Below, piece after piece: positions 23,552 through 38,500 of a stretch of DNA of 60,000 bases. Origin of the DNA: Liolophura sinensis (lineage: Eukaryota; Mollusca; Polyplacophora; Chitonida; Chitonidae); assembly GCF_032854445.1 (NCBI RefSeq), contig NC_088303.1, positions 14,021,501-14,081,500 of the forward strand, given 5' to 3'. The stretch's first letter is position 1. Every line of letters begins with the position of its first letter. The translations under genes were made by a program, and so were the position numbers. A model generated the notes under the pieces. The model ran no database searches and was not told the origin of the DNA. It was given only the letters and a program-made list of their open reading frames with translations.

Positions 23552-26500
23552 TTATTTTGCATTACCTTCAGCTTGGGGTGTGTGTTCCTAAGGGATTCTG
23601 TGTCACAACATTTGCCTACCGACAACATGCCAAGGTCAGTCCATATGATGCACAGTAACAGTCAAAAAAAACCCCATGGACAAATATGGCTAATGATTTA
23701 CAAACCATCACCCCTTGGGCAGTCTGGTCCATTGCATGAATCCAGCTGCTGTCAGTTCAGTTAAAGCTTAATTTAGGCCAGGAGGTTTGTCAGGTACCTG
23801 ACAGAGTGCGGTGGTTTTCTCCAGACTCTGTGACGTTTCTACCAACCATAAACCTGACAACTGTTATATAGTGATTGAATTTGTTTGAACCTATGTTTAA
23901 TAACTAAACTAATTAAACTAAAGATATTACAACAATGACTTAAGGAATGTAGTATGTAAACAGCAGTTTGGACAAGTACATATGTATGGCTGTAACTAAA
24001 TTGATGGTATCAGTATACTGATTGTCTTTGTTTTATAACTAGACCTATAACCTCATCTTTCTGACTTAATGTGAATTTAAGGTACATTGTAACTGTATCA
24101 ATACTTGATTGGTACACACTATATATGCATTATATGTCTGGATCAGGTATAGATATATTATGTGAATGTGTTTAGCATTCAGTTATTTATAATTGTGGTC
24201 TTTAAATCTCATTTATGATTAAATTAGCATGATTTTTCATTATGAAAATTATAAACTATCTGAAGTATTTTTTAAATCAATTTCAGAATTCGAGATGTTT
24301 GTCCAGTGTCATCGGTAAAGTGATTGAGAGGTACATACATGTAAATGAATCATTTAGGATCAACTGTTCTGAATCAGTGATATTTATAAACAATGAAGAA
24401 GCAAGCACATCTTTTGCTGAAAGTCCATTGTATGGGATGATAATCAATTTTGTTTCAAGACATATATTTGACTGCAATATTCTCAAGGTATGTCAAATCT
24501 GTACAACATGACAATGCCAGAGTATGTTTGAGAAGTTTTAGTGATGAAATGTATACCATTTTTTTTTTCAACTTTATACATTAGTCACTTGAAAGGAGAA
24601 CAGGCTCTCAGATCTGTATGTGAGGAGATAAATCAAGTCTTCAGACAAGCTGGTATTACCTCTGACATTAAAGAGGCTATAACAAGGGAAGTAAGCCACA
24701 TTTGGGGAGATGAGATGGAGACAACAAGATATGCTGTTAGATCATCTGCATCAGGTGAGTATAGCTTGTTACTTTTTCATCTTACTTAAAGTAAAGCTGT
24801 AATTATGCATATATTGTGTTAAGTTCACATGTAGGTTGAATTAGTCATACTACATGTGGGTTAAATTTGCACAAGCCTTGCTGACAATAAATTGTTTAGC
24901 AAGTAAACTAGTGATTTATTGCTTTGACATTTTCTTAGGAACCTAACAAATCTCCCAGCTTTATGCTGCAACCGAACCAGCAAGAGGTGGATTTGAAGAC
25001 GGGACAAGGCCTCATAGTTGTAGTCAGCCAGAGCTTCATTCATGTGAGCCAGTGAGGCTTCTGTTTACTTTTTAAGAAGCCAGCTGATATGTACATGTAT
25101 TTCATTTTGTAATGAATTTTTGTTGTTGTTCAGGCGAGGATGGAAGTGAATCATCCACGGCTGGTCAGCTAGACAGTTACCTGGGATTGATTGGCAGTGA
25201 ACAGGTGGGTGTTCTGTATAAACTTAGCTACATTGGTCAGTGAGGGGAGATGAATATGTTTATGAATATAGGACAGGAGACCTTAGAACACTACAGCACT
25301 TAGCCCTTGCTTCAACTAAATGTAGTTCTGGAAACGAGCCCACAACTATGTATTTTAAATGTAGCAATGTGTTTTTTATTTGAAAATTCTGAAACATGTT
25401 ACAGCATGCTTTTATGATACTGCCACTTGTCCAAAATTGAGACTCTCTGAGGAAAGGAATGTTTAAATTGCTCTGTAACCCTTTTCCCCCTTTTCTTGAT
25501 TCTTTAATACTCCCAGAGAGATTAAATATCTTTCTAGTTCTTTACAAATGTTGTCTAAAGTGTTATTAAAATGTACTGGTATTTTCCATTTTTTTGGCCC
25601 AAAACCTGTTTTCGTGTCTAGTTTATCTAAAATTCATATATATATATATATATATTTTTTATTGAAATATGTTGTTTTTAATGTTTCTATCTCATTATTT
25701 TTATATTATTTCAAACAAAATAATTTTGAAATAAGAAACACATTCACACATATAAAACACATAGTTGTTGGCTCGTGTTCAGGATTATAATAAGGGTGAA
25801 AGCTTGTCCTTTAAGGCTCATTTTTCCATAAGGGCTCATATCCATAAGGGGTCATGTTCGCGCACCTTCTTTTGTGTATTGGAAATCTTATGATGTTTTT
25901 GTCACTGGTGGCTAGCTGTCTACTGTATGTTGCACCGCTTTGTCCATCCATGTACATAGATGAATCATAAAGCTGTAAATGTAATAAAAATTCTTCAGTC
26001 CCATAACAGAATATCTTTGTAATGCAGATTCATGAGCGTAAGTAAAATTTGTTGGTCAGGTAGAAAAACTCAATGGAAATAAATGTCAGCTGGCATACAA
26101 TTTATTTTATTATAAATATGCTTCTGAAAAAAAATACATTGCAATTTTTTTGCATAATACATATATCTGCTGCCTTTATCATGATTAAGTTGGTGAAATT
26201 TATTTGTGCTCAGATATTTTAAAGAAAATGGCATATTTTGACACATTGTAATTTTTGTCTGATGAACATATTAATTTTAGTAAAACGTGAGTTTCTGTCT
26301 AGTGTAATGATGCTCTGTAAGAGTGTATCTTGTGGATTACAACAATTGTCATTAACTATTTGCTCTGTGTTGTCTGTTCAGGTGTTAGAAGCTGTGGTGA
26401 AATGCTGGGCCTCTGCTTACTCTTACCAGGCTGTACAGTACAGAATGTAACTGAGCTCTTTCAATTATGTAGACAATTCAGTCTTTTGTTCAGTTTGTAA

Positions 26501-29500
26501 ATCATCTTTTTAATGACCTGCTGTCGAAAGTAATTTAAAAAAGATGTAGAAATAACGGTTTCAAATTTTACCGACAAATATTAAACATTTATTGACTTGC
26601 AACCAGATTTTCAAATCCAAGTGAATTTCAAGCATTAGTGTAATTCCTCTATGGACATTCATTACCATGTATAATTTTTGCATGTAATTCTATTATTAAA
26701 CGTTTATTCCTTTGACACCAACTGGCTTCAGTGCAGATTAAAGGTTTAAATGTCTACCCTTTGTCACACTTCAGTGCACACATACCTGTAAGCCTAATGG
26801 TCATGCACAGCAGCCAGTCCCTGTTGATTCTTTTACGCAGTCTTAACTTCTTGTTTTGTTCTGCTCTTTGTTTTGTTTCCTGCAGATTCTGTTGGTTTCT
26901 TTGGGGATCTGTTTGTATGGTTTCCTCTATATTTTACATGGTTTCCTAGGCTGCCAACATTCTCCCCTCTTGTTTGATTAGTTTCCTGGGAGTTGCTTGG
27001 TTTTCTCTGGTGTTTATTTGGTTTCCCTAGGGATCTTCTTGGCTTTCTCTGTGATCTGCTGGGTTAATTCCTCTGTTGTCTGCATGGCTTCCCCAGGGGC
27101 CACTTTCATAAAGTGGCGTACAACATTTATTTATCATACATTTGTCATACGATATTTTGTACGTCAATATTAACGTACCATTGTCCTGTATGTGCAATAT
27201 CATAAAAGTATGACAAAGTGAAAGTGGCCCCTGGCACATATAAGCTTGGTTTGCTCAGACATGTGCTTGCTTTCATCACTGTCACATAAGTGAAAAAATC
27301 TGGAGTGTGGTAAACATCAATTTAATAAAGGCCAGTACATAAATTCGAGAAACTTTGTTTTTCTTGGGTCTTCATATACATCTTACATGTGTTATGTATA
27401 CCCCAGACAACAGGGTCAGGACATGGGCGTGTCAGTGGGTGTGGTCATACAGGAGATGGTGGCAGCTGAAGTCGCAGGTAAAACCTCATTATTACACCCA
27501 TGACATTCTGTGATGCTACCCTCATTGTTACCCCCATGACATTCTGTGATTGGGTACCCTCATTGTTACCCCCATGGCATTCTGTGATTGGTACCCCATT
27601 GTTACCCCCATGACATTCTGTGATGGGTACCCTCAGTGTTACCCCCATAACGTTCTGTTATGGGTACCCTCAGTGTTACCCCCATGACATTTTGTGATTG
27701 GTACCCCGTTGTTACCACCATGACATTCTGTGATGGGTACCCTCAGTGTTACCCCCATAACATTCTGTTATGGGTACCCCATTGTTATCCCCATGACATT
27801 CTGTGATTGGTACCCTCATTGTTACCCCCATGACATTCTGTGATGGGTACCCTCATTGTTACCCCCATGGCATTCTGTGATTGGTACTCCATTGTTACCC
27901 CCATGATATTCTGTGATGGGTACCCTCAGTGTTACCCCCATGACATTTTGTTATGGTTACCCCATTGTTACCCCTATGGCATTATGTGATGGGTACCCTC
28001 ATTGTTACCCCCATGACATTCTGTGATAGGTACCCTCATTGTTACCCCAATGACATTCTGTGATGGGTACCCTCATTGTTACCCCCATGACATTTTGTGA
28101 TTGGTACCCCATTGTTACCACCATGACATTCTGTGATGGGTACCCTCAGTGTTACCCCCATGGGTACCCCATTGTTATCCCCATGACATTCTGTGATGGG
28201 TACCTTCATAGTTACCCCCATGACATTCTGTGATGGGTACCCTCATTGTTACCCAATTGTACCCTCATTGAGCTGAAGGTTTTGATTCCTGTGTTTCAAA
28301 CAGGGGAGCCCTTTGGCATATAGCCTTACTGCCAATTCTAAGTTATTTTGAAGACCTACATATATATTTAATGACCTGTGGAGCAAGTATAGCTATAACA
28401 TTGTGTGATGTATTACCATGGTAATATGTGTCTAAAATATACACAGATTCAGAATTGATTTTAAATGATTGAATGTGACTGTCACTGGTTGTGGTTTGTA
28501 TATTTCTCCGCTTAGACCATGCTTTTTGAGTATCCAGGTCTATGGCTAAAAGTTGGCAGCAGATTTTCCAGGTCTGTCAAGTACATGTACGTGTCAAAGG
28601 ACTTTGTCTGGGTGAAAGTCGTATCGGCTTCACCCAGCGGCTCGACTTATAAAACATAACTCACCGTGTAAATTCTTCATTCTGTCATACAGTAGTATTA
28701 CACATGTTTCTGCAACAGCAGAATTATGCATGTGCAGTACATAAATTGAAAAGAGTCAAGTTGGTTTGAATATACCTCATTTTTAATTATAAAGCTCCAC
28801 ATGAAGTACGTAGTTATCGCCTTCAGGTTCATATACCCGTGAACAGCGTAAAGGCTTAAAAACTGTATACTCATTGTACATTGATATGGTATTTCACCTT
28901 AAGTTGAGTAGTTTTTATGTGACACAGTTTGCTTTGTTATTTTTATTGATTCATCCACCTTCTGGGTTCTCTAATTTTGTGAAGTTTGGTTAATTTCCTG
29001 TCAGAAAAACTTACGTGTTGGCATCAAAATATCATTTTAAGACCTTTATGTGCTTCTCAAAGTGAATTTTTACATAATATATTTTAAGTGAAATTTGGTA
29101 TATGCGATTTGGGGTGTATATATTCTTTTGATAACAAACAAATTGTAGAGACAACCCAAAGTCACACATGTATATATTTTTTCCTATTGATAGGTGTGCT
29201 ATTCACCAAAGACCCTGTGACAGACAATCCCAGTATGATGATCATCAATGCTAACTATGGACTTGGGGAGGTACCTAACATGCAGTGAAGCGTTAATTAA
29301 TATGTTATGACATTTTTCCATGGTGACAAAAATCACCATGTATCTTGTTATGTTTATTCGTGTGGATTTACATGAAGTCAAGAAAATTACCTGAAATTGT
29401 ACCAACCTATCTTAATGTTTAAATGATGCACGATGATGTTCTGCTGCTGCTAATTATTAACTGACACTTTATAATGCTTTCAGTGTTTCTATATGTTAAC

Positions 29501-32500
29501 GCCATTCATAGCATGTAAATCTTTACTAGTTGTTTTGCAGATGATAATTAATTGTCTGTCTAATTAATTGACTGTTTTGACAGAGTGTGGTCACTGGTGT
29601 CCAGTGTTTCTGATGTTGATCTCATTCAGTTGATTTACAATACTGACACTTGTTGACAGAGTGTGGTGTCTGGTGTCTCTGATGTTGATCCCATTCAGTT
29701 GATTTACAACACTGACACATGTTGACAGTGTGTGGTGTCTGGTGTTTCTGATGTTGATCCCATTCAGTTGATTTACATCACTGACACTTGTTGACAGAGT
29801 GTGGTGTCTGGTGTTTCTGATGTTGATCCCATTCAGTTGATTTACAACACTGAAACTTGTCGACAGAGTGTGGTGTCTGGTGTCTTTGATGTTGATCCCA
29901 TTCAGTTTATTTACATCACTGACACTTGTCGACAGAGTGTGATGTCTGGTGTTTCTGACGTTGATCCCATTCAGTTGATTTACATCACTGACAATTGTTG
30001 ACAGTGTGTGGTGTTGGTGTTTCTGATGTTGTTTCCTTTCGGTTGATTTACAACACTGACACTTGTTGACAGAGTGTGGTGTCTGGTGTTTCTGATGTTG
30101 ATCCCATTCAGTTGATTTACATCACTGACACCTGTTGACAGAGTGTGGTGTTGATGTCTCTGATGTTGATTCCATTCAGTTGATTTACAATACTGACACT
30201 TGTTGACAGTGTGTGGTGTTGGTGTTTCTGATGTTGTTCCCTTTCAGTTGATTTACAACACTGACACTTGTTGACAGAGTGTGGTGTCTGGTGTTTCTGA
30301 TGTTGATCCCATTCAGTTGATTTACATCACTGACACCTGTTGACAGAGTGTGGTGTTGATGTCTCTGATGTTGATTCCATTCAGTTGATTTACAATACTG
30401 ACACTTGTTGACAGTGTGGTGTCTGGTGTTTCTGATGTTGATCCCATTCAGTTGATTTACATCACTGACACTTGTTGACAGAGTGTGGTGTCTGGTGTTT
30501 CTGATGTTGATTCCATTCAGTTGATTTACATCAGTGACACTTGTTGACAGAGTGTGGTGTCTGGTGTTTCTGATGTTGATGCCATTCAGCTGATTTACAT
30601 CACTGATACTTGTGGACACAGTGTGGTGTCTGGTGTTTCTGACGTTGATCCCATTCAGTTGATTTACATCACTGACAATTGTTGACAGTGTGTGGTGTTG
30701 GTGTTTCTGATGTTGTTCCCTTTCAGTTGATTTACAACACTGACACTTGTTGACAGAGTGTGGTGTCTGGTGTTTCTGATGTTGATCCCATTCAGTTGAT
30801 TTACAACACTGAAACTTGTCGACAGAGTGTGGTGTCTGGTGTCTTTGATGTTGATCCCATTCAGTTTATTTACATCACTGACACTTGTCGACAGAGTGTG
30901 ATGTCTGGTGTTTCTGATGTTGATCCCATTCAGTTGATTTACATCACTGACACCTGTTGACAGAGTGTGGTGTTGATGTCTCTGATGTTGATTCCATTCA
31001 GTTGATTTACAACACTGACACTTGTTGACAGAGCGTGGTGTCTGGTGTTTCTGATGTTGTTCCCTTTCAGTTGATTTACAACACTGAAACTTGTTGACAG
31101 AGTGTGATGTCTGGTGTTTCTGATGTTGATGCCATTCAGTTGATTTACATCACTGACACCTGTTGACAGAGTGTGGTGTTGATGTCTCTGATGTTGATCC
31201 CATTCAGTTGATTTACAATACTGACACTTGTTGACAGTGTGGTGTCTGGTGTTTCTGATGTTGATGCCATTCAGCTGATTTACATCACTGATATTTGTTG
31301 ACAGAGTGTGGTGTCTGGTGTTTCGGATGTAGACACTATTTGGATAGAGAGGCACTGGGATGGTCACATGACAGTACACAGCAAGGAGATTGGACAGAAG
31401 TCCTCTGTGATGAAACTATCAGGTAAAGCTTGTGTTGCCTGAGGTAGCACAGTTGATAACATCGTTACATGTCTGCCCAGTTTTTCACAAGTGTATCATT
31501 TTAAGATCTAACCATTACACCAAGGACTGGTATTAACATTTTATACTGGCTTGTCATTCAGTACGCTTTTGAATAATTGGCCCTTGATTACATTTATCAG
31601 ACATGGTAATTTTCCGCAGATCCGCCGATTTCCACAAATTTTAAAATCAGCAGGGGTTATTTTTGTGAAAGTTTATTTTTGCTGAGAAAATGAAAGACTT
31701 GGGAGGTGTGTTGATAGGCCCGCCCGTATCAGGTCAGAACGTCTGTAATCCAGAACAGCCGCTACTAAAACGTCCGCTAGCTGGATTTATAACGTGCGTT
31801 TTCATTGGTTCCTGGAGTACCATTCTGTCCTTTCTCTTGATCTGTTACATTCAGTACTTTATGTTTACCGCTCTTGTTTAAAACACGTGAAGTTTAGGGT
31901 GGAAAATGGCGAAAACATTAACAAGAGATCTGGAATCAGGTGTCTGTGAAATAGATTAGACTGTTAAGAACAAATTTCGATGGGAGTGGCTTGACAGAAG
32001 TGTTACAGTTCGAGTTAAAATCGGCAAGAATTTTGAAATTCGAACAGAGAAGTTAGCTAACTTCATGAAGAAATGCGACATTCCTGGCAAAGCAACCTGC
32101 TCCTACTGCAACAAATTTATCAATTACGGCTCTCGTTGATGTGATGCGTTCTTAGACGATGACACGAAAGTAGCCAAGCACTTGGAGAATGTTAAAATTT
32201 GTTTGACAAACTATTCATTTGGATCAGTGTTCGTTAAGAAAAGTGCCAGTGGCGTTGTTTGGTCCGATACTACATGATGGGGCACATTTGCAACACCCGT
32301 CCCGAAGAGGGACTCGGGGACTGAAGTCTTGCTGATAGGCAAGTTCATAAATTGACTTTTTTTGATTTTTTTATTATTTTTTTTTTTTATTGTTTCGTTG
32401 CCAGATCTTGTGCTTGTGCGATTTTTTTATTGATGGTATCACCCCAGAGTGATTATAGATGCAGACAAACTCGTTGTTGTTGTTGCACATATTGATCATC

Positions 32501-35500
32501 AACTTAAAACAGGCATTTTTACTAAAACTTCAAGAACTATTCGCTGTATATTTTAGAAACTTGAACTATATTGTATAATAGTTAACACCATAAAACAAAT
32601 TTACTGAACGAATGAACAAATTATGAACAAATGGGCTACCCAATACTAGTTGAAAAGTTTTTTTACTCCATTTTTAATAACCTTTGTTTTCGTGACATTT
32701 AAAATGCTGTCTGTTGTTTTAATTTTTAATCTCTAGTTTTGCTTTCATAGCAGTTATATTCCCATGTAAAACTTCAGGTTCCGAGGGGCTTCAGCCCCTG
32801 AAACCCCCCACCAGGACACCGCACTGGACCTGGAAAGGGCTTGCAGCTCCCAGACCCCTGGCTAATTTTCAGCTGATTTCAAAATTTACTGTTGCCATTC
32901 CTGATTTATGTGAAATTTTACATGAAAATTTATTGAATTCCTATGTTATGTTTATTTTTCTGTTAACACAGCTTATGAAGTTTCTTTTATGCGTACATGT
33001 AATGTTTTGATCACATAACTCATCTTTCTTTTTTTATTTCTGTTTTTTTTATTTATTTATTTATTTTTTATAATAAGAAAGTGATTGAGTTATAATTTCT
33101 TCCATAACCCTTGTTTATTTTGTGTGTCATTAATCAACATGTTGCTTTGTTAACCCTTAACCATTGTAATATTTGTTGTACTCTCTAGCAAGTGGAGGTA
33201 TAGAAAATACTAGTGTAGAAAGTCACATGTCCTCTGGTTGCTGTCTTACCGATGAGATCACTTTGAAACTTGGAAACATTGGAGTCCAGGTGAGTTTCCA
33301 CAGGTTTTTATTTGAAGAATTGCATATATGTGTACTTAGTACTTTGTGTGAAACATGGGTGGTGGTTTCATAGTGGTTCCTTTTTTTTTTTTTTGACTTT
33401 TTAAAGTGTTATAATATTTCAAGAGGATATATTCTTCCTGTGAAAGTTTGATTTGGAATTTAATGCCACATACATGCAGTAGCTAATAATATAGGACTTA
33501 AGCGGATTCCTTGGAAGCCATGCCTGGTGGTGCTGGCGCATATAAATGATCATATGCTGTGGGAATAGCAAAGCAGTCCACAACAAATATGCATACATGC
33601 GATTTTGTTGAATCCAGGAAGTCAGGAAATGGACATATGTACACGTACCAGATTCACTTTTCATTTACTCTATTTCACCTAGCTGTTTCCAAGTGACACA
33701 TTTTGCCAGATTCTGCATTGTTCATCCACCTTATAGGACCAATTGAGATTTTTTTTGTGAAGTTTGATTATTTTCTTATCAGAAAAGCTTAAGTACTGGC
33801 ATTAAAAGTATCATTTAAAGTGACGTGGTCACCCAAAATTTTGACTTTTAAACAAATTCTGATTGCAAGATCTTAGCAAAATTTCAAAGTTTGTTCATAA
33901 GCTAAGTCACTCACGTTTGAATAAAAAAATTCATTGAGTATATAGTTTGTACAAGTCCGGAGATGTCCTGCCGCTATTCGAATTCAACACAAAGAGCGCG
34001 GTCCATTTTGCCTCATTAATATTCAATCAAAAGGGCACGAAGCATATGAGCAGTGTTTGGAAAGTTCCAGGCAAAACAAAACATGTCTTCTCTGTGCGAG
34101 TAATCTCTCCTACACAACCGATATTGCTCCATCTACGTATTATACCGAAGATATACATATTGTACCAAAACTGGCATGCAATAAAAAGAGGAAACTTGGC
34201 TAAAAGTGCTACTTATAATAGAGTTTTAAGGCTGAACACAGTCATCCACGAAGTAAACTGCAGGTACATGTAAGTGGCAAGTTGGAGAAGCACTAACTAA
34301 GCGACATCTTCGTACTTCGTGATACACTTTTCTTTCTTTAGTGTACTCCACCGTTGAAACTGACCACCAGTTACAACTCTAGACTTTTTTTTATGTCTCT
34401 TTCAGGCCGATCCTGTCATGAGCGAGCAATAAGTACTTCTTTTTATGCGTAAAATCAGCGTGTGCTCCATTTCCACTGAATTAACAGCGCCTCATTTACA
34501 TATTCTGGCAGGCTTTTCAATGTTCAGCTTTTTTGTTGATTTTAAACATTCACTTAACATACAATGCTGGGTGTGGGATTATAATGAAAAGCTTGTAAGT
34601 TTTACTTCTTGAGAAAAATAACCGATACTCATGTCATTGTGTAATAACGCATATATTTTGGCGACCGTGTTGCTTTAATGGTTGATATGTCCTTCTGATT
34701 GTGTATGTTTACATACTAAATATGCACTGTATTTGTTTTCTTTGAGACTTTTTGTAACTAGATGAATATGTGTCAGCCAATAGTGTGCCAAACTAAGATA
34801 AATTTGGGAACCCGCCTAGAGCCCTGTTCAAGATGATTAACAATCAACCTCATGCCATTTGCAGCAGGGTTAATACTTTCATGAGATCAAAATTCTTTTC
34901 ACAAACCAGTATAAATCCCGATAATCATTTTTATTTTTCCAATAGGATATTATCACATGTTATACTTTTACATGTATATTCATTTACCACGTCCATATAA
35001 AAATATGCATGTGTAATAACATGAAGATATGGATTTTGTACTGCAAGGGTGTATGACCTGTCATTCTAATATTTCAGCTGGAGAAGCATTATGGCTCGGA
35101 GCGGGATGTGGAATGGGCACTTAAAGAAGGACAGGTGTACCTTTTGCAGGTATGTTAGTGGTTAAACAAGGCTGAAGGTAGTCAGGTGCTCTGATAAAAT
35201 CTTGAATATGCCTTCATAAAATCCACTAAAAGAAATCTTGCCATTGTGGATTAATAAAAAGAATAGTATAATGATTTTTAGCAATATCTGTTTGTTGTTC
35301 TTTTCACCTGGTCACCTGTACATCTACTTGGTCAGGCCCGTCCAGTGACCAGTCATGACCTGGAGACAGACGAGGACTTGATGCACGAGTTTGACAGTGG
35401 CCTGTCCAGCAATCATGTCTGGCTGACCACTGGAAATATTGGGTAAGGTCACTTCAGTTTTGAATTTATGTAACAAGTTATAAAAGCATTCATTGGGATC

Positions 35501-38500
35501 AGCTTTTCAGTCCTTATACCAAGTGTAGCCAGAGGACATTTTCAGTAACCTCAGAGTTCATGATATCCAAGCTTTACCAAGAGATTAAATCGACATACTG
35601 CTATAAATGTGCCTAGAAATTGAAAGTATTTAACTTCCGGGGCAAGAAAAACATGGAAATGCAGGAGGTTTTGAGGTTGAGCCTGGAAAAGCATTGAAAT
35701 TTATAACCAGCTTCTGTTTGCCTGATCAATAGACAGATTACAGAGTGAACCGGACTTTAGATTGTCTATACATATACATGTAGTATCCTATCTTTTTCCA
35801 GCATCTTTGAAATTCTTTGATACACAGCTGTGTTTAAAAGAGAAAATATAACCAATAAGATCATTGAGATTGCATGAAGCTTGCATATTTGTGAAACATT
35901 TTTTCCAAATAGCCTGGCAAATCTGAATTTTGGGTGTAGAATAGATCTGTAAATTTAAAGTGCACGAATTCACTTCAGTAAGTGCGATGGTAAAATGTAT
36001 CAGGCTTGTGTGTGTACCTGCATTTACATGCTAATATTTCAGTTAAGATTATCTTTTCCTCAATGAATATCAATTATACATGTACCTACCTGTGAATTGT
36101 TGAAAGACCCTGTCATTGATTGATGCGTACTATGTTAAATCTGTCTGTCAGATGGTCCTTGATTGAATGTCCACAGTGAGATGATGCCAGGAGCTGTATG
36201 CCCTCTGACCTACAGTGTGTTCGCCCGAAGTGTTGACAAGGGTTTGCAGGTTGGCCAATCAAATTGTTAAAAAATCTGAACCGCGTTGCTAATTTTGAAT
36301 TGACCATCAGCCATCCCTACCTTTTATGAGTTTGGGTCACACAAAATTAATCTGAAAAACAGAAGTTATGCAATATAAATGATGATAATTTATTTATTTC
36401 ACTAAGCTTTTATGCCACAGTCAAGAACATTTTGCTTATACGATGACAGCAAGCTGCCACAATCAAGAACATTTTGCTTATACAATGACAGCAAGCTGCC
36501 ACAATCAAGAACATTTTGCTTATACGATGACAGCAAGCCTTAAGGTGGGTGTTTCAGAGTGTCGTTTCAGATTGTTGGTGGGCTGATACCTATATTAACT
36601 GCACAATGTCTTTCAGAGTTTCATGACAGATTGTGGGTTGGGTGATACGTATATATTGACTGCACAATGTCTTTTCAGAGTTTCATGGCAAATTGTGGGT
36701 TGAGTGATAACTCTATATTGACTGCACAATGTCTTTCAGAGTTTCATGGCAAATTGTGGGTTGGGTGATACCTATATATTGACTGCACAATGTCTTTTCA
36801 GAGTTTCATGGCAAATTGTGGGTTGAGTGATAACTCTATATTGACTGCACAATGTCTTTCAGAGTTTCATGGCAAATTTTGGGTTGGGTGATAACTCTAT
36901 ATTGACTGCACAATGTCTTTCAGAGTTTCATGGCAAATTGTGGGTTGGGTGATACCTATATTGACTACAGGTGTTTCAGAGTTTCATGGCAAATTGTGGG
37001 TTGGGTGATACCTTTATTGACTACAGGTGTTTCAGAGTTTCATGTCAAATTTTGGGTTGGGTGATAACTCTATATTGACTGCACAATGTCTTTCAGAGTT
37101 TCATGGCAAATTGTGGGTTGGATGATACCTATATATTGACTGCACAATGTCTTTCAGAGTTTCATGTCAAATTTTGGGTTGGGTGATAACTCTATATTGA
37201 CTGCACAATGTCTTTCAGAGTTTCATGGCAAATTGTGGGTTGGGTGATAACTCTATATTGACTGCACAATGTCTTTCAGAGTTTCATGGCAAATTGTGGG
37301 TTGGGTGATAACTCTATATTGACTGCACAATGTCTTTTCAGAGTTTCATGGCAAATTGTGGGTTGGGTGATAACTCTATATTGACTGCACAATGTCTTTT
37401 CAGAGTTTCATGGCAAATTGTGGGTTGGGTGATAACTCTATATTGACTGCACAATGTCTTTCCGAGTTTCATGGCAAATTGTGGGTTGGGTGATAACTCT
37501 ATATTGACTGCACAATGTCTTTCAGAGTTTCATGGCAAATTGTGCGTTGGGTGATACCTATATATTGACTGCACAATGTCTTTTCAGAGTTTCATGGCAA
37601 ATTGTGGGTTGAGTGATAACTCTATATTGACTGCACAATGTCTTTCAGAGTTTCATGGCAAATTGTGGGTTGGGTGATACCTATATATTGACTGCACAAT
37701 GTCTTTCAGAGTTTCATGGCAAATTGTGGGTTGAGTGATAACTCTATATTGACTGCACAATGTCTTTCAGAGTTTCATGGCAGATTGTGGGTTGGGTGAT
37801 ACCTATATATTGACTGCACAATGTCTTTCAGAGTTTCATGGCAAATTGTGGGTTGGGTGATAGCTATATTGACTGCACAATGTCTTTCAGAGTTTCATGG
37901 CAGATTGTGGGTTGGGTGATAACTCTATATTGACTGCACAATGTCTTTCAGAGTTTCATGGCAAATTGTGGGTTGGGTGATACCTATATATTGACTGCAC
38001 AATGTCTTTCAGAGTTTCATGGCAAATTGTGGGTTGGGTGATAGCTATATTGACTGCACAATGTCTTTCAGAGTTTCATGGCAAATTGTGGGTTGATTGA
38101 TAACTCTATATTGACTGCACAATGTCTTTCAGAGTTTCATGGCAAATTATGGGTTGGGTGATACCTATATATTGACTGCACAATGTCTTTCAGAGTTTCA
38201 TGGCAAATTGTGGGTTGGGTGATACCTATATTGACTGCACAATGTCTTTCAGAGTTTCATGGCAGATTGTGGGTTGGGTGATACCTATATATTGACTGCA
38301 CAATGTCTTTCAGAGTTTCATGGCAAATTGTGGGTTGGGTGATAGCTATATTGACTGCACAATGTCTTTCAGAGTTTCATGGCAGATTGTGGGTTGGGTG
38401 ATAACTCTATATTGACTGCACAATGTCTTTCAGAGTTTCATGTCAAATTTTGGGTTGAGTGATAGCTCTATATTGACTGCACAATGTCTTTCAGAGTTTC

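Noticed and set aside
30185-31379. Long minus-strand ORFs (144 and 146 codons) of repeated 'NQLNGINIRNTRHHT' type
   Set aside because: They lie entirely in the 72-bp array and arise because the unit is a multiple of 3.
32761-32840. Palindromic 'gaggggcttcagcccctg' as a possible terminator or RNA hairpin
   Set aside because: It lies inside the transposon-like insertion of intron 19 and is more simply part of that element.
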